Source of the DNA: Thauera propionica
Lineage (GTDB): Bacteria; Pseudomonadota; Gammaproteobacteria; Burkholderiales; Rhodocyclaceae
Assembly (NCBI RefSeq): GCF_002245655.1
Contig: NZ_NOIH01000010.1
Span: 120,878 to 184,877, forward strand
Direction: 5' to 3'
DNA: 64,000 nucleotides
The position numbers were made by a program, and so were the translations under genes. This document shows, one piece after another, positions 31,685 through 40,180 of the stretch. Numbering within the stretch: the stretch's first letter is position 1; the number at the start of each line of letters is the position of its first letter. The notes beneath the pieces are model-generated. The model worked only from the letters and a program-made list of their open reading frames with translations. It was not told the origin of the DNA and did no database searches.

Positions 31685-32439
31685 CGCTCCTCCGTCGTAC
31701 CGCAGACAGCGCAGCCCGGGTCGCGCCCGAAGTCGACGCTGCGCCACTCCATCGCCAGCCCGTCGAGCAGAAGCAACCGGCCCGTGAGCAGCGTTCCGCA
31801 GCCGACGATCAGCTTGAGCGCCTCGGCCGCCTGGGTGGTACCGATCATGCCGACGATGGGGGCAAACACCCCCATCACCGCGCAGCGCACCTCCTCGATG
31901 TCCTCGCCCTCGGGAAACAGGCAGTGATAGCAGGCGGCCTCAGGGTCACGCATGTCGAACACCGACACCTGCCCATCGAAGCGGATGGCAGCCCCCGAGA
32001 CCAGCGGCTTGCGATGCTTCACGCAGGCGCGATTGACCGCGTGGCGGGTTGCGAAGTTGTCGCAACAATCGAGCACGACGTCCGCCGCGGCAACCTGTTC
32101 GTCGAGCGCGACACCTTCAAGCCGCGTGTGCAGCGGCACGACGTTGGCGAGCGGATTGATGCGCTGCAGGCTCGCCCGCGCCGACTCCACCTTGGGACGG
32201 TCGACCATCTTGGTCGAGTGCATGATCTGGCGCTGCAGGTTGGTGAGATCCACCGTGTCGTTGTCGGCAATCACCAGTGTGCCCACGCCCGCCGAGGCCA
32301 GATACATCGCTACCGGCGAGCCCAATCCACCTGCGCCGATCACGAGCACCTTGGCGTTCAGGATAGCTTCCTGCCCCTCGACCCCGATCTCGGGCAACAG
32401 GATGTGGCGGCTGTAGCGCAGCAGCTGGTCGTCGTTCAT
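31681..32439 (-). CDS. moeB: Molybdopterin-synthase adenylyltransferase (MoeB/ThiF/HesA family)
   Basis: E1-like enzyme of 252 residues that adenylates the C-terminal glycine of MoaD, or ThiS, before sulfur transfer. The nucleotide loop is VIGAGGLGSPVAMYLASAGVG; DNDTVDLTNLQRQIMH and the zinc cysteine pairs in ACYHCLFP and GCAVCG are in place. It closes a minus-strand operon after envC, ctpA and a small HMA-like protein. MoaD-type targets are outside the window, so a role in thiamine synthesis cannot be excluded. Confidence 0.93.
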   Translation of the reverse strand: MNDDQLLRYSRHILLPEIGVEGQEAILNAKVLVIGAGGLGSPVAMYLASAGVGTLVIADNDTVDLTNLQRQIMHSTKMVDRPKVESARASLQRINPLANVVPLHTRLEGVALDEQVAAADVVLDCCDNFATRHAVNRACVKHRKPLVSGAAIRFDGQVSVFDMRDPEAACYHCLFPEGEDIEEVRCAVMGVFAPIVGMIGTTQAAEALKLIVGCGTLLTGRLLLLDGLAMEWRSVDFGRDPGCAVCGTTEER

Positions 32440-32457
32440 GGATACGGGTCTGTTGGC

Positions 32458-32907
32458 TTACTTGTATTCGCGCAGATCGACCGGCGTGTCGTCGTGATCG
32501 CCGTGCGCGTGCTGGTCCCAGGCCTGGATGTAGACCTCGTGCGATTGCTTGATCAGGCGTTCCGGGGAAATCAGGTTGTGGCGCTGCGTTTCTTCACAGA
32601 AGTACACGAGCGCACGGACCAGCTTCGAATACAGTGCGTTGTCGAGCGCATAGCCCGCTTCCCGCAGCGCGTCCTCGAGCGTCTCGAGCGAATAGTCCAG
32701 CACGGAGTAACGAACGCGCAGGCACAGCGGATCCTGAGTCCGCTCGACGTGCAGATCCTTCAGCACCCGCAGCGCCAGCCACGCGCGTTCGACCTGCCCC
32801 GGAGGCAAGGCCTTGAAGCGGATGTCCCGCTCCTTCTCGATGCCTGTACCTGGCGCAGGATGGTCGTGATGCCTGCCTGCCAGCTTGTAGGCGGTCTCCC
32901 GACGCAT
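32458..32907 (-). CDS. Small protein with degenerate HMA-like fold
   Basis: I do not recognise a named family. The 149-residue protein has a basic, histidine-containing N-terminus (RRETAYKLAGRHHDH) and a middle segment, VERTQDPLCLRVRYSVLDYS followed by a helix ending REAGYAL, whose pattern resembles the second half of heavy-metal-associated (ferredoxin-like) domains. The metal-binding CxxC is missing. The C-terminus is acidic and histidine-rich (HAHGDHDDTP). The ATG at 32907 has a GGGGGAG ribosome-binding site. It is 18 nt from both ctpA and moeB, so is cotranscribed. Metal handling is only a hypothesis. Confidence 0.75.
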   Translation of the reverse strand: MRRETAYKLAGRHHDHPAPGTGIEKERDIRFKALPPGQVERAWLALRVLKDLHVERTQDPLCLRVRYSVLDYSLETLEDALREAGYALDNALYSKLVRALVYFCEETQRHNLISPERLIKQSHEVYIQAWDQHAHGDHDDTPVDLREYK

Positions 32908-32925
32908 CACGCTCCCCCTGTAGCC

Positions 32926-34299
32926 TTATGGTTTTTTATTCTGGACGATCTGCAGCCCCTTGAGAAGGTTGATCGCCTGCATCAGCTGGTGATCGTCCTT
33001 GCTGGCAAGCTCGAAACGTGCCGCCTCGGCCTCGTCGTCACCATTGTCCTGCCCGGCTTCCTTTCTGGCCTTCTTCTCGGCCTCGGGATCCTTGTCGTTG
33101 CCCAGATGCCCTTGCAGATCAGCCTCGCGCACCCGGCGGCTGGAGCCGTTCGCGCTCTCCTCGACGACGATGTCCGGCTCGATACCCTTGGCCTGGATCG
33201 AGCGACCGCTCGGGGTGTAGTAGCGAGCGGTCGTGAGCTTGATCGCGGTACTGTTGTTGAGCGGCAGGATGGTCTGCACCGAACCCTTGCCGAAGGTCTG
33301 CGTACCCATCACGACGGCACGCTTGTGATCCTGCAGCGCCCCGGCCACGATCTCGGACGCCGAGGCCGACCCGCCATTGACCAGCACCACCATCGGCACG
33401 TCCTTCGCCGCCGGCGGCAACCGGCGCAGGAAATCGTCGCGCGAGCCACGGAGGTAGTCCTCAGGCGTCGCGCGGTATTCACGCTTGGCATCCTCGGTGC
33501 GGCCGTCGGTCGAAACGACCAGTTCGCCGGCCGGCAGGAAGGCCGCCGAAACGCCCACCGCGCCGTGCAGCAAGCCGCCCGGGTCATTGCGCAGATCGAG
33601 CACCAGACCGGATAGCGGCCCCTCGGCGGTGAGCTTGCCCAGGTGCTGTACGACCGACGCCGCGGTGTTTTCCTGGAACTGGGCGACGCGCAGATACGCA
33701 TAGCCAGGCTCGACGAGCTTGGACTTCACGCTCTGCACCTTGATGACTTCGCGCGTCAGCGTCAGCACGATCGGGCGACTCTCGCCCTTGCGCATGATGG
33801 TCAGCGTGATGTCGGTCTTGGGCTTGCCGCGCATGCGCTTGACCGCATCGTTCAGGCTCATGCCCTTCACCGGCGTGTCGTCGAGCTTGACGATCAGATC
33901 ACCCGCCTGGACGCCGGCGCGGAAGGCCGGTGTGTCCTCGATCGGCGAGATGACCTTGACGAAGCCGTCTTCCATGCCGACCTCTATGCCGAGCCCGCCG
34001 AACTCGCCCTGCGTGCCAACCTGCAGATCCTTGAAGGCCTCGGCGTCGAGATAGGCGGAATGCGGGTCCAGCCCCGAAAGCATGCCGCTGATCGAGTCGA
34101 CGATCAGCTTCTTGTCCTCGACCGGCTCGACGTAGCCCTGCTTGATCGCATTGAACACGTCGGCATACGCGCGCAACTCCTCGACCGGCAGCGGCACTTG
34201 CGTCGTGCGGTCGGCATTGGCGGAGAAATTGAGACTGAGCATCACGCCGGCGAACACGCCAGTCATGACAAGGCCGAACTGTTTCAGCTTGCTGCGCAT
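32926..34299 (-). CDS. ctpA: S41-family carboxy-terminal processing peptidase
   Basis: Periplasmic serine peptidase of 457 residues. One N-terminal membrane or signal segment (FGLVMTGVFAGVMLSL), a PDZ domain (IEDTPAFRAGVQAGDLIVKLDD) and the S41 catalytic domain with the serine in GGSASASEIVAGALQD and the lysine in TFGKGSVQTILPL. The C-terminal 70 residues are charged. The start at 34299 has GGAG 6 nt upstream. It follows envC after 46 nt, and both act on the cell envelope: CtpA-type proteases control peptidoglycan hydrolases. Confidence 0.93.
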   Translation of the reverse strand: MRSKLKQFGLVMTGVFAGVMLSLNFSANADRTTQVPLPVEELRAYADVFNAIKQGYVEPVEDKKLIVDSISGMLSGLDPHSAYLDAEAFKDLQVGTQGEFGGLGIEVGMEDGFVKVISPIEDTPAFRAGVQAGDLIVKLDDTPVKGMSLNDAVKRMRGKPKTDITLTIMRKGESRPIVLTLTREVIKVQSVKSKLVEPGYAYLRVAQFQENTAASVVQHLGKLTAEGPLSGLVLDLRNDPGGLLHGAVGVSAAFLPAGELVVSTDGRTEDAKREYRATPEDYLRGSRDDFLRRLPPAAKDVPMVVLVNGGSASASEIVAGALQDHKRAVVMGTQTFGKGSVQTILPLNNSTAIKLTTARYYTPSGRSIQAKGIEPDIVVEESANGSSRRVREADLQGHLGNDKDPEAEKKARKEAGQDNGDDEAEAARFELASKDDHQLMQAINLLKGLQIVQNKKP

Positions 34300-34345
34300 G
34301 AGAACTCCATCGGGGAAGCGGCCCTTGCCCTTCACGCCGGATTAA

Positions 34346-35719
34346 CTAGTTGAGTCGCACCCACTGCATCGGATCGAGCGGACGACCCTGATGACGGAGC
34401 TCGAAGTATAAACCCGATTCCCCGCCCCCTCCGCTGGTGCCCACGCTGGCGATGGCGTCGCCGCCGGCCACCGCATCGCCCACCTCTTTCAGCAGCGCAT
34501 CGTTGTTGCCATAGACCGAAAGATAGTCGCCGCCGTGATCAACGATGATCAAATTGCCATAGCCCCGCAGCCAGTCGGAATACACCACTTCACCCCCGGC
34601 GACGGCCCTGACGTCTGCACCGGTGCCGGCCCGGATGAACACCCCCTTCCAGGTCGTGCCACCTTCCGCCCTTGGAGCACCAAAGCGCCCCACGAGTTCT
34701 CCGCGTACGGGAAAACGCAGCTGGCCGCGAAGCTGGGCAAAGCGCACGCCGGTCGGCGTCGCACCGGCGCTGCTGCGGACCTCGCCAACAACGGGTTCGA
34801 CCCGCTTCGGCGCGGGGGCGGGGGCACGGCCGGCCGGCGCAGAGGCGCTACCCGCATTGGCCTGCGCCTGTGCCGCAGCGCGCTCCGCCGCGGCACGCTC
34901 CTCGGCAGCCCGTCGTTCGGCCGCACGCTGTTCGGCCAGGCGCCGCGCGGCCTCCCGTGCCGCCGCCTCGCGGGCACGCTTGACGAGCGTGTCGATCACG
35001 CGGGCAAGGCGCTGCTCGTCCTCGCGCAGCGTCGCAACCTCCCGCTTCTGGGTCTGCAACTGCCTGGACAGCGCGGCAAGCGCGTCCTTGCGCTGCACCA
35101 GACTCGCCTCGAGCAGGGCGCGCTGGGCGCGCTGGTCGGCCTCCAGCGCGGCGAGACTGTCACGGCGGGCGAGGATTTCCTGCGCCCGCTGCTCGGTATC
35201 GCGCAGGTCAGCGCGCATCGCCTCGAGCAGCGCCAGCCGGGCGCGGCCGAGATGCTCGAGGTAGTAAGCGTCGCGTGCAAGCTGGTTGGGATCCCGGGCG
35301 GACAGCAAGGGGGCCACGCTGTCGGCCGCACCATTCAGATAGTGCCGACGAAGCCACTCGGCCAGCTCTTCGCGCCGCGCCGCAATCCGCCCCTCGACCT
35401 CACGCTGCGCCTGCTCGAGCGCCGCCAGCCGTGCTTCAGCCTCGGCGCGCTCGCGCTCGAGTTGCAGCGCTCGGCGCTGGGCTCGCGAAACCTCGCGCTC
35501 CGAATCGGCGACGGCCTTCGCCGCACCCGAGCGATTCGCCTCGGTGCGCGACATCTCCTGCTGCAGCTCGCGAATCCGCTTCTTCAGGTCATCGAGGTCG
35601 GAGCGCTTGTCGGCAATCTCGCCGCTGGCCTGCGCCCACACCGGAGTCGGCATCACGCCGGACGCCAGCACGCAACCGAAGGCAAGGGCTGCCAGATAGC
35701 GACGACCAGCCAGGCTCAT
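34346..35719 (-). CDS. envC: EnvC-like murein hydrolase activator with LytM domain
   Basis: Periplasmic protein of 457 residues. Signal peptide (AALAFGCVLASGVMPTPVWAQA), then a long coiled coil of about 250 residues rich in Glu, Arg and Ala, a low-complexity linker (AAQAQANAGSASAPAGRAPA) and a C-terminal LytM/M23 domain. The zinc ligands of active M23 peptidases are replaced: TWKGVFIR, SVYGNND and SGLYFELRH stand where histidines and aspartate are expected. Thus it probably activates amidases at division instead of cutting peptidoglycan itself, as EnvC does. The ATG at 35719 is chosen to begin the signal peptide. First gene of the envC-ctpA-moeB operon. Confidence 0.9.
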   Translation of the reverse strand: MSLAGRRYLAALAFGCVLASGVMPTPVWAQASGEIADKRSDLDDLKKRIRELQQEMSRTEANRSGAAKAVADSEREVSRAQRRALQLERERAEAEARLAALEQAQREVEGRIAARREELAEWLRRHYLNGAADSVAPLLSARDPNQLARDAYYLEHLGRARLALLEAMRADLRDTEQRAQEILARRDSLAALEADQRAQRALLEASLVQRKDALAALSRQLQTQKREVATLREDEQRLARVIDTLVKRAREAAAREAARRLAEQRAAERRAAEERAAAERAAAQAQANAGSASAPAGRAPAPAPKRVEPVVGEVRSSAGATPTGVRFAQLRGQLRFPVRGELVGRFGAPRAEGGTTWKGVFIRAGTGADVRAVAGGEVVYSDWLRGYGNLIIVDHGGDYLSVYGNNDALLKEVGDAVAGGDAIASVGTSGGGGESGLYFELRHQGRPLDPMQWVRLN

Positions 35720-35849
35720 GAAGCGCGGGTTCCGGGTGAATACGTGGGAGAGTGGGCGAGCCGGCGAGAGCAAACGACAATCGTTCGCGGACTGCGCAAG
35801 ACCCGAACGCGTTATTTTATACTAGCGCTTTACGTCGGCCCGCCCCATC

Positions 35850-36179
35850 GTGAACAAAGACGACATTTTCACGCTCATCGACAAGCATGAGCACATCGAG
35901 ACCGCAGCACGCGCGCTCAAGGCCATTGCCCACCCCTTGCGACTCAAGATCCTGTGCGTGCTCGGCGAAGGCGAAGTCTGCGTGCAGGACATCGTCGACG
36001 CGGTGGGCACTTCGCAGAGCAACATCTCCCAGCACCTTGCCATCCTGCGTGACAAGGACGTACTGCAGACGCGCAAGGATGCAAACCGCGTGTTCTATCG
36101 CGTGGGCGATCCGCGCACGCTGCAGCTCGTTTCCCTGATGAGGGAAGTCTTCTGCGGCGTCGACAACGACGACAACTAA
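35850..36179 (+). CDS. ArsR/SmtB-family regulator, BigR/YgaV-like candidate
   Basis: Dimeric winged-helix repressor of 109 residues. The recognition region is CVQDIVDAVGTSQSNISQHLAILRD, with HPLRLKILCVLGEGEV before it. It lacks the CxC metal motif of ArsR. Cysteines C44 and C102 are placed much like the two sulfide-sensing cysteines of BigR/SqrR. A rhodanese gene follows by 24 nt, as ygaP follows ygaV in E. coli. So a persulfide or redox sensor is more likely than an arsenic sensor. Start is GTG; TATACT at 35818-35823 is a possible -10. Confidence 0.85.
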   Translation: MNKDDIFTLIDKHEHIETAARALKAIAHPLRLKILCVLGEGEVCVQDIVDAVGTSQSNISQHLAILRDKDVLQTRKDANRVFYRVGDPRTLQLVSLMREVFCGVDNDDN

Positions 36180-36203
36180 CCCCTAACCGGAGCACCCCAA
36201 TTC

Positions 36204-36620
36204 GTGGAATTCCTGCAACAGAACTGGTACTGGGCCGCCTTGGCCGCCGCAAGCGGCAGCTGGCTGATGGTCGAACTGATTCGCGGCCGCGGTGACAAGA
36301 GCCAGATTTCCCCGGTCGAAGCCACCCTGCTTATCAACCGCGAAGACGCGATCGTCATCGACGTCCGCGAGCAGGGCGAATACGCACAGGGGCACGTGCC
36401 CAACGCGCGCCATATCCCGCTGGGTGAGATTTCGCGTCGCAGCGCCGAAATGGAGAAGTGGAAGGATCATCCGCTGATCCTGTGCTGCGCCAGTGGCGCA
36501 CGCTCGGCCGCGGCCGGCGCCCAGTTGCGCAAGGCCGGTTTCGACAAGATCTACAACTTGAGAGGCGGCATGGCCGAATGGGAAAAGGCCGGCCAGCCCA
36601 TCAGCCGCAAGCGGAAATGA
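36204..36620 (+). CDS. Rhodanese-like sulfurtransferase, membrane-anchored
   Basis: 138 residues with an N-terminal membrane segment (WYWAALAAASGSWLMVELI) and one rhodanese domain. VIDVREQGEYAQGHVPNARHIPL is the substrate-side motif and the catalytic cysteine is the second in LCCASGARSAAAG. It transfers sulfane sulfur, or protects against it. It lies between an ArsR-type gene and a glutaredoxin gene, overlapping the latter by ATGA. Resembles YibN of E. coli, whose gene is also beside grxC and secB. GTG start. Confidence 0.92.
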   Translation: MEFLQQNWYWAALAAASGSWLMVELIRGRGDKSQISPVEATLLINREDAIVIDVREQGEYAQGHVPNARHIPLGEISRRSAEMEKWKDHPLILCCASGARSAAAGAQLRKAGFDKIYNLRGGMAEWEKAGQPISRKRK

Positions 36621-36892
36621 GCATGCAGCCTGATATCCGCATGTACGCCACCGCGGTGTGCCCGTACTGCGTGCGCGCCGAACAACTGCTACGCAGCAAG
36701 GGCGTCGCCGACATCGAGAAGATCCGCATCGACCTCGACCCGGCCCAACGCGACCACATGATGCAGCTCACCGGACGTCGCACGGTTCCTCAGATCTTCA
36801 TTGGCGACTACCATGTCGGCGGCTGCGATGATCTGTATGCCCTCGACCGCGCCGGCAAGCTCGACCCCTTGCTGCGCGGAGAACCAGCCTGA
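36617..36892 (+). CDS. grxC: Glutaredoxin 3
   Basis: Glutathione-dependent thiol-disulfide oxidoreductase of 91 residues. Redox site CPYC in YATAVCPYCVRAEQLL, cis-proline motif RTVPQIFIGDYHVGGCDDL. The start ATG overlaps the rhodanese stop. An ATG two codons later is possible. The order rhodanese-grxC-secB-gpsA is conserved in many proteobacteria. Confidence 0.96.
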   Translation: MSMQPDIRMYATAVCPYCVRAEQLLRSKGVADIEKIRIDLDPAQRDHMMQLTGRRTVPQIFIGDYHVGGCDDLYALDRAGKLDPLLRGEPA

Positions 36893-36940
36893 TCCGCCGT
36901 CAGTCACCCACTTCCCAGCCCATTCACCGGACCCAATTCA

Positions 36941-37405
36941 ATGTCTGAAAACGCGCAACCCGTCTTCTCGATCGAAAAACTCTACGTCAAGGACCTGTCG
37001 GTCGAAGTGCCCGGCGCGCCGCAGATCTTCCTCGAGCGCGAGGCACCCCAGGTCAACGTCCAACTGCGCACCGAGGGCCAGAACGTGGACGACGGCGTCT
37101 ATGAAGTAACACTGACGGTCACCGTGTCGGCCAAGATCGGCGAAGATCGCAGCCTGTTCCTCGTCGAGGTTGCGCAGGCCGGCATCTTCCAGATCCGCAA
37201 CGTGCCCGAAGCCGACCTAGAGCCGGTGATGATGATCGGCTGCCCGAACATCCTCTTCCCGTACGCACGCGAAGCCGTGTCCGACGCCGTCACCCGCGCG
37301 GGCTTCCAGCCGGTGCTGCTGTCGCCGGTCAACTTCGAGGCGCTCTATCAGTCGCAGCGCCAGAAAGTCGCCCAGCAAGCCACGGGCGAAGTGCCGATCC
37401 AGTGA
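36941..37405 (+). CDS. secB: Protein-export chaperone SecB
   Basis: Tetrameric cytosolic chaperone of 154 residues that keeps preproteins unfolded and delivers them to SecA. Typical segments: [16 protein letters not shown], the acidic SecA-binding region, [40 protein letters not shown] and PVNFEALY. Full length. It lies 48 nt after grxC. Confidence 0.97.
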   Translation: MSENAQPVFSIEKLYVKDLSVEVPGAPQIFLEREAPQVNVQLRTEGQNVDDGVYEVTLTVTVSAKIGEDRSLFLVEVAQAGIFQIRNVPEADLEPVMMIGCPNILFPYAREAVSDAVTRAGFQPVLLSPVNFEALYQSQRQKVAQQATGEVPIQ

Positions 37406-37419
37406 CGAGGCTTCAACCC

Positions 37420-37884
37420 ATGAAGCGCCTGCGCCGATCCTCCCTGCCCCGCCTTGCCACGATGCTCGTCGCACTCGCCGGCGCATCGGTCGGCACGGCG
37501 CAGGCCATCGAGTTCCGCTCGCTGAGCGAGCCCGCGATCATGTATGACGCCCCCTCCGAGCAGGGCAAGCGTCTCTTCATCCTGCGGCCCGGCACGCCGG
37601 TGGAAGTCGTCGTCACGCTGGACAAGTGGATCAAGGTGCGCGAGCCGGGCGGCTCGCTCAACTGGGTCGAGCGCCGAGTGCTGGCCAATCGCCGCACGGT
37701 GCTGGTGACAGCCGAGCGCGCTGCCGTCCGGCGCGAGGCGCGCGACGACGCCCCGCTCAGTTTCGAGGCGGCGCGCAACGTCGTGCTCGAGCTGGCCGAA
37801 CCGCCGAGCCTCGGCTGGGTAAAGGTTCGCCACGCCGACGGCCTCATCGGTTACATCCGCGCGGGCGACATATGGGGGCTGTAA
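37420..37884 (+). CDS. Bacterial SH3-domain periplasmic protein
   Basis: 154 residues with a signal peptide (LPRLATMLVALAGASVGTAQA) and two SH3-like repeats: EFRSLSEPAIMYDAPSEQGK followed by VTLDKWIKVREPGGSLNWV, and a second, shorter one ending GWVKVRHADGLIGYIRAGDIWGL. Such domains bind peptidoglycan or peptides. The gene sits between secB and gpsA, and its 3' end overlaps the start of gpsA by 13 nt. The ATG at 37420 is preferred to a GTG six codons earlier. Precise role unknown. Confidence 0.88.
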   Translation: MKRLRRSSLPRLATMLVALAGASVGTAQAIEFRSLSEPAIMYDAPSEQGKRLFILRPGTPVEVVVTLDKWIKVREPGGSLNWVERRVLANRRTVLVTAERAAVRREARDDAPLSFEAARNVVLELAEPPSLGWVKVRHADGLIGYIRAGDIWGL

Positions 37885-38873
37885 GCCGCCAGCGCATCGC
37901 GGTGTTCGGCGCCGGCGCCTGGGGCACCGCGCTGGCGCAGGCCTTCAGCGGCACGCACGACGTGCGCCTGTGGGGGCGCGACTCGGCGCATCTGCAGACC
38001 ATGGCGCGGACGCGCGAGAACCGTCGCTACCTGCCCGACGTGCGCCTTCACGACGCACTGATCTTCGAGCCCGACTTCACCCTCGCCGCCCAGTCCGCCG
38101 ACCTGCATCTGGTCGTGACGCCGCTGGCCGGCCTCCGTGACACGGTGCGCGAGCTGCACCGGCTCAGGCCACGCACGCCACTGATATGGGCGTGCAAGGG
38201 CCTCGAAGCCGGCACCGGCCGCCTGCCGCACGAAATCGTTGCCGAAGAACTCGGCAGAGACGCCGCTTGCGGTGTGCTCACCGGCCCGAGCTTTGCCGCC
38301 GAAGTCGCGCGTGGCCTTCCAACGGCCATCACGCTCGCCGCTGGCGACGAGCAGTTTGCCAGCCGCTGGGTGGCGACGCTGCACCAGCCGCGACTTCGGA
38401 TCTACGCCAACACCGACCTGGTCGGCTGCGAGATCGGCGGCGCCATCAAGAACGTCATGGCGATTGCTGCCGGCGTCTCGGACGGCCTGGGTTTCGGACT
38501 CAACGCACGCGCCGCGCTCATCACACGCGGCCTCGCGGAGATCGCCCGCCTCGCCGCTGCACTCGGCGGCCGCAGCGAAACCCTGATGGGTCTCACCGGC
38601 ATGGGCGACCTGATCCTCACCTGCACCGGCGACCTGTCGCGCAACCGTCGCGTCGGCCTGGAACTGGCCAAGGGCAGCACGCTGACCGATATCCTGCGTG
38701 ACCTGGGCCACGTCGCCGAAGGGGTGTCCACGGCGCGCGAGGTCGTGACACTTGCCCGCAGCAAGGGGGTCGAGATGCCGATCTGCGAAGCGGTCGATGC
38801 CCTGCTGCATCACGGACTCGACGCCCGCAGCGCGGTCGAGCGCCTGCTCGCGCGCGATCCGCGGCACGAATAA
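37872..38873 (+). CDS. gpsA: Glycerol-3-phosphate dehydrogenase [NAD(P)+]
   Basis: Reduces dihydroxyacetone phosphate to sn-glycerol 3-phosphate for phospholipid synthesis. At 333 residues it is full length. The NAD(P) loop is VFGAGAWGTALAQAFS, followed by LTGPSFAAEVARGLPTAI and the catalytic lysine in EIGGAIKNVMAIAAGVSDG. The ATG at 37872 lies within the end of the SH3-protein gene, so the two are translationally coupled. Confidence 0.96.
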   Translation: MGAVSRQRIAVFGAGAWGTALAQAFSGTHDVRLWGRDSAHLQTMARTRENRRYLPDVRLHDALIFEPDFTLAAQSADLHLVVTPLAGLRDTVRELHRLRPRTPLIWACKGLEAGTGRLPHEIVAEELGRDAACGVLTGPSFAAEVARGLPTAITLAAGDEQFASRWVATLHQPRLRIYANTDLVGCEIGGAIKNVMAIAAGVSDGLGFGLNARAALITRGLAEIARLAAALGGRSETLMGLTGMGDLILTCTGDLSRNRRVGLELAKGSTLTDILRDLGHVAEGVSTAREVVTLARSKGVEMPICEAVDALLHHGLDARSAVERLLARDPRHE

Positions 38874-38885
38874 CCCCCTGTTCGG

Positions 38886-39350
38886 CTACGCTGCCCCGGC
38901 GAAGCCCTGCTGACGCCAGGCCTCATACACCACCACCGCCACTGCGTTGGACAGATTGACGCTGCGGTTGGTGGGCCGCATCGGTATGCGGATCCGCATG
39001 TCGGCGGCGAACTGCTCCAGCATCTCCGCAGGCAGCCCCCGGCTCTCCGGCCCGAACACCAGCACGTCGCCTTCGCGGTAGTCCACGCTGTCATGACGGC
39101 GCGAGCCGCGCGTGGTCAGCGCGAAGAAGCGCCGTCCCTCCAGTGCAGCACGGCACGCACCCCAGTCGCGATGCACGGTCACGCAAGTGAGATCGTGGTA
39201 ATCCAGCCCGGCGCGGGCCAGATGCTTGTCGGACAGGTCGAATCCGAGCGGCTCGATCAGGTGGAGCCGGCTGCCGGTATTGGCCGCGAGGCGGATGATG
39301 TTGCCGGTGTTGGGCGGGATCTCGGGCTGGAAGAGAACGATTTCGAACAT
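38886..39350 (-). CDS. trmL: tRNA (cytidine(34)-2'-O)-methyltransferase
   Basis: SPOUT-fold methyltransferase of 154 residues that methylates the wobble ribose of leucine tRNAs. Motifs: FQPEIPPNTGNIIRLAANTG, HLIEPLGFDLSDKHLARAGLDY, FGPESRGLP and MRPTNRSVNLSNAVAVVVYE at the SAM knot. It converges with gpsA and is followed upstream by comF on the same strand. Confidence 0.96.
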   Translation of the reverse strand: MFEIVLFQPEIPPNTGNIIRLAANTGSRLHLIEPLGFDLSDKHLARAGLDYHDLTCVTVHRDWGACRAALEGRRFFALTTRGSRRHDSVDYREGDVLVFGPESRGLPAEMLEQFAADMRIRIPMRPTNRSVNLSNAVAVVVYEAWRQQGFAGAA

Positions 39351-39403
39351 CGTGCAGGGGCTTTCGGTCTGCGCCTGGCCGGCGCGAAGGCCGCAACTGT
39401 AGC

Positions 39404-40159
39404 TCAGCCCGGCATCGGCGTGCGTGCCACGACGAGATTCCCGACCCAGCCGGCCCCCTGACGCTTGAGGCAGCGCGCGAGCTCGTCAAGCGTGGCGCCG
39501 GTCGTCATCACATCATCGACCACCAGCACCCGCGCACCAGCCAGGACCAGGTCGCAGTCGAACGCCCCGCGCGGACTGCGGAGCCGTTCCTCCCGATCGA
39601 GCGTCGCCTGCGCGGGCGTATCTCGCACCCTCTTCACCCGCGCCAGTTCCATCGGCAGGCCCGACGCCCTGGCCAGCAGCCGCGCAATCTCGACCGCCTG
39701 GTTGAAACCGCGGTCGGCCAGCCGCCGCGCATGCAGCGGCATCGGCACGAGGAGATCCGCGCGACGGGCGAATTCGCTGCCGACGGCGCACAGCTCCTGG
39801 GCAAGGTAGCGCGCCACCGACAACTGGTGGCCGTACTTCAGCCCGTGGACCAGCCGATCGACCGGAAAGGCGTAATCGAACAGCGCCAGCGTGGCATCGT
39901 AGTGCGGCGGCTCACGCAGGCACTGTGCGCAGGGGCCACCGTTGAGGCCCGGCAACGCGCAGACCGGACAGGCGGTGGGCGGCCGCCGTGGAAGCTCGCT
40001 GCAACAGTCCGTACACAGGCCGTCAGGCCCTGCCGGCTCGCCGCAGAGGAGGCAATCCTGCGGCATCAGGACGTCCAGGACGCGGGCAAGCAGGCGGCGG
40101 GAGTCACGGGCTAGGTTTGACAAGATTTCCGGCCTTGGCAGAACATGCGAACCTCGCAA
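39404..40159 (-). CDS. comF: ComF family phosphoribosyltransferase-like protein
   Basis: About 251 residues. Two cysteine zinc-finger groups at the N-terminus (CLLCGE, CTDCC, CPVCALPG, CAQC) and a C-terminal type I phosphoribosyltransferase fold with the PRPP loop VLVVDDVMTTGATLDE. ComF proteins are needed for DNA uptake or use of external DNA in several bacteria. The start is uncertain: a TTG at 40159 gives this length, another TTG lies at 40123 and the first ATG at 40066. It is divergent from the BioC-like gene. Confidence 0.88.
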   Translation of the reverse strand: MRGSHVLPRPEILSNLARDSRRLLARVLDVLMPQDCLLCGEPAGPDGLCTDCCSELPRRPPTACPVCALPGLNGGPCAQCLREPPHYDATLALFDYAFPVDRLVHGLKYGHQLSVARYLAQELCAVGSEFARRADLLVPMPLHARRLADRGFNQAVEIARLLARASGLPMELARVKRVRDTPAQATLDREERLRSPRGAFDCDLVLAGARVLVVDDVMTTGATLDELARCLKRQGAGWVGNLVVARTPMPG

Positions 40160-40180
40160 TTACAGCCCCTCGCGCCGGAA

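Noticed and set aside
35772..35787. Imperfect dyad AACGA-N3-TCGTT as ArsR-type operator
   Set aside because: Arms are only five bases and it lies further upstream than usual of the gene's probable -10; chance occurrence is too likely to list it as a feature.
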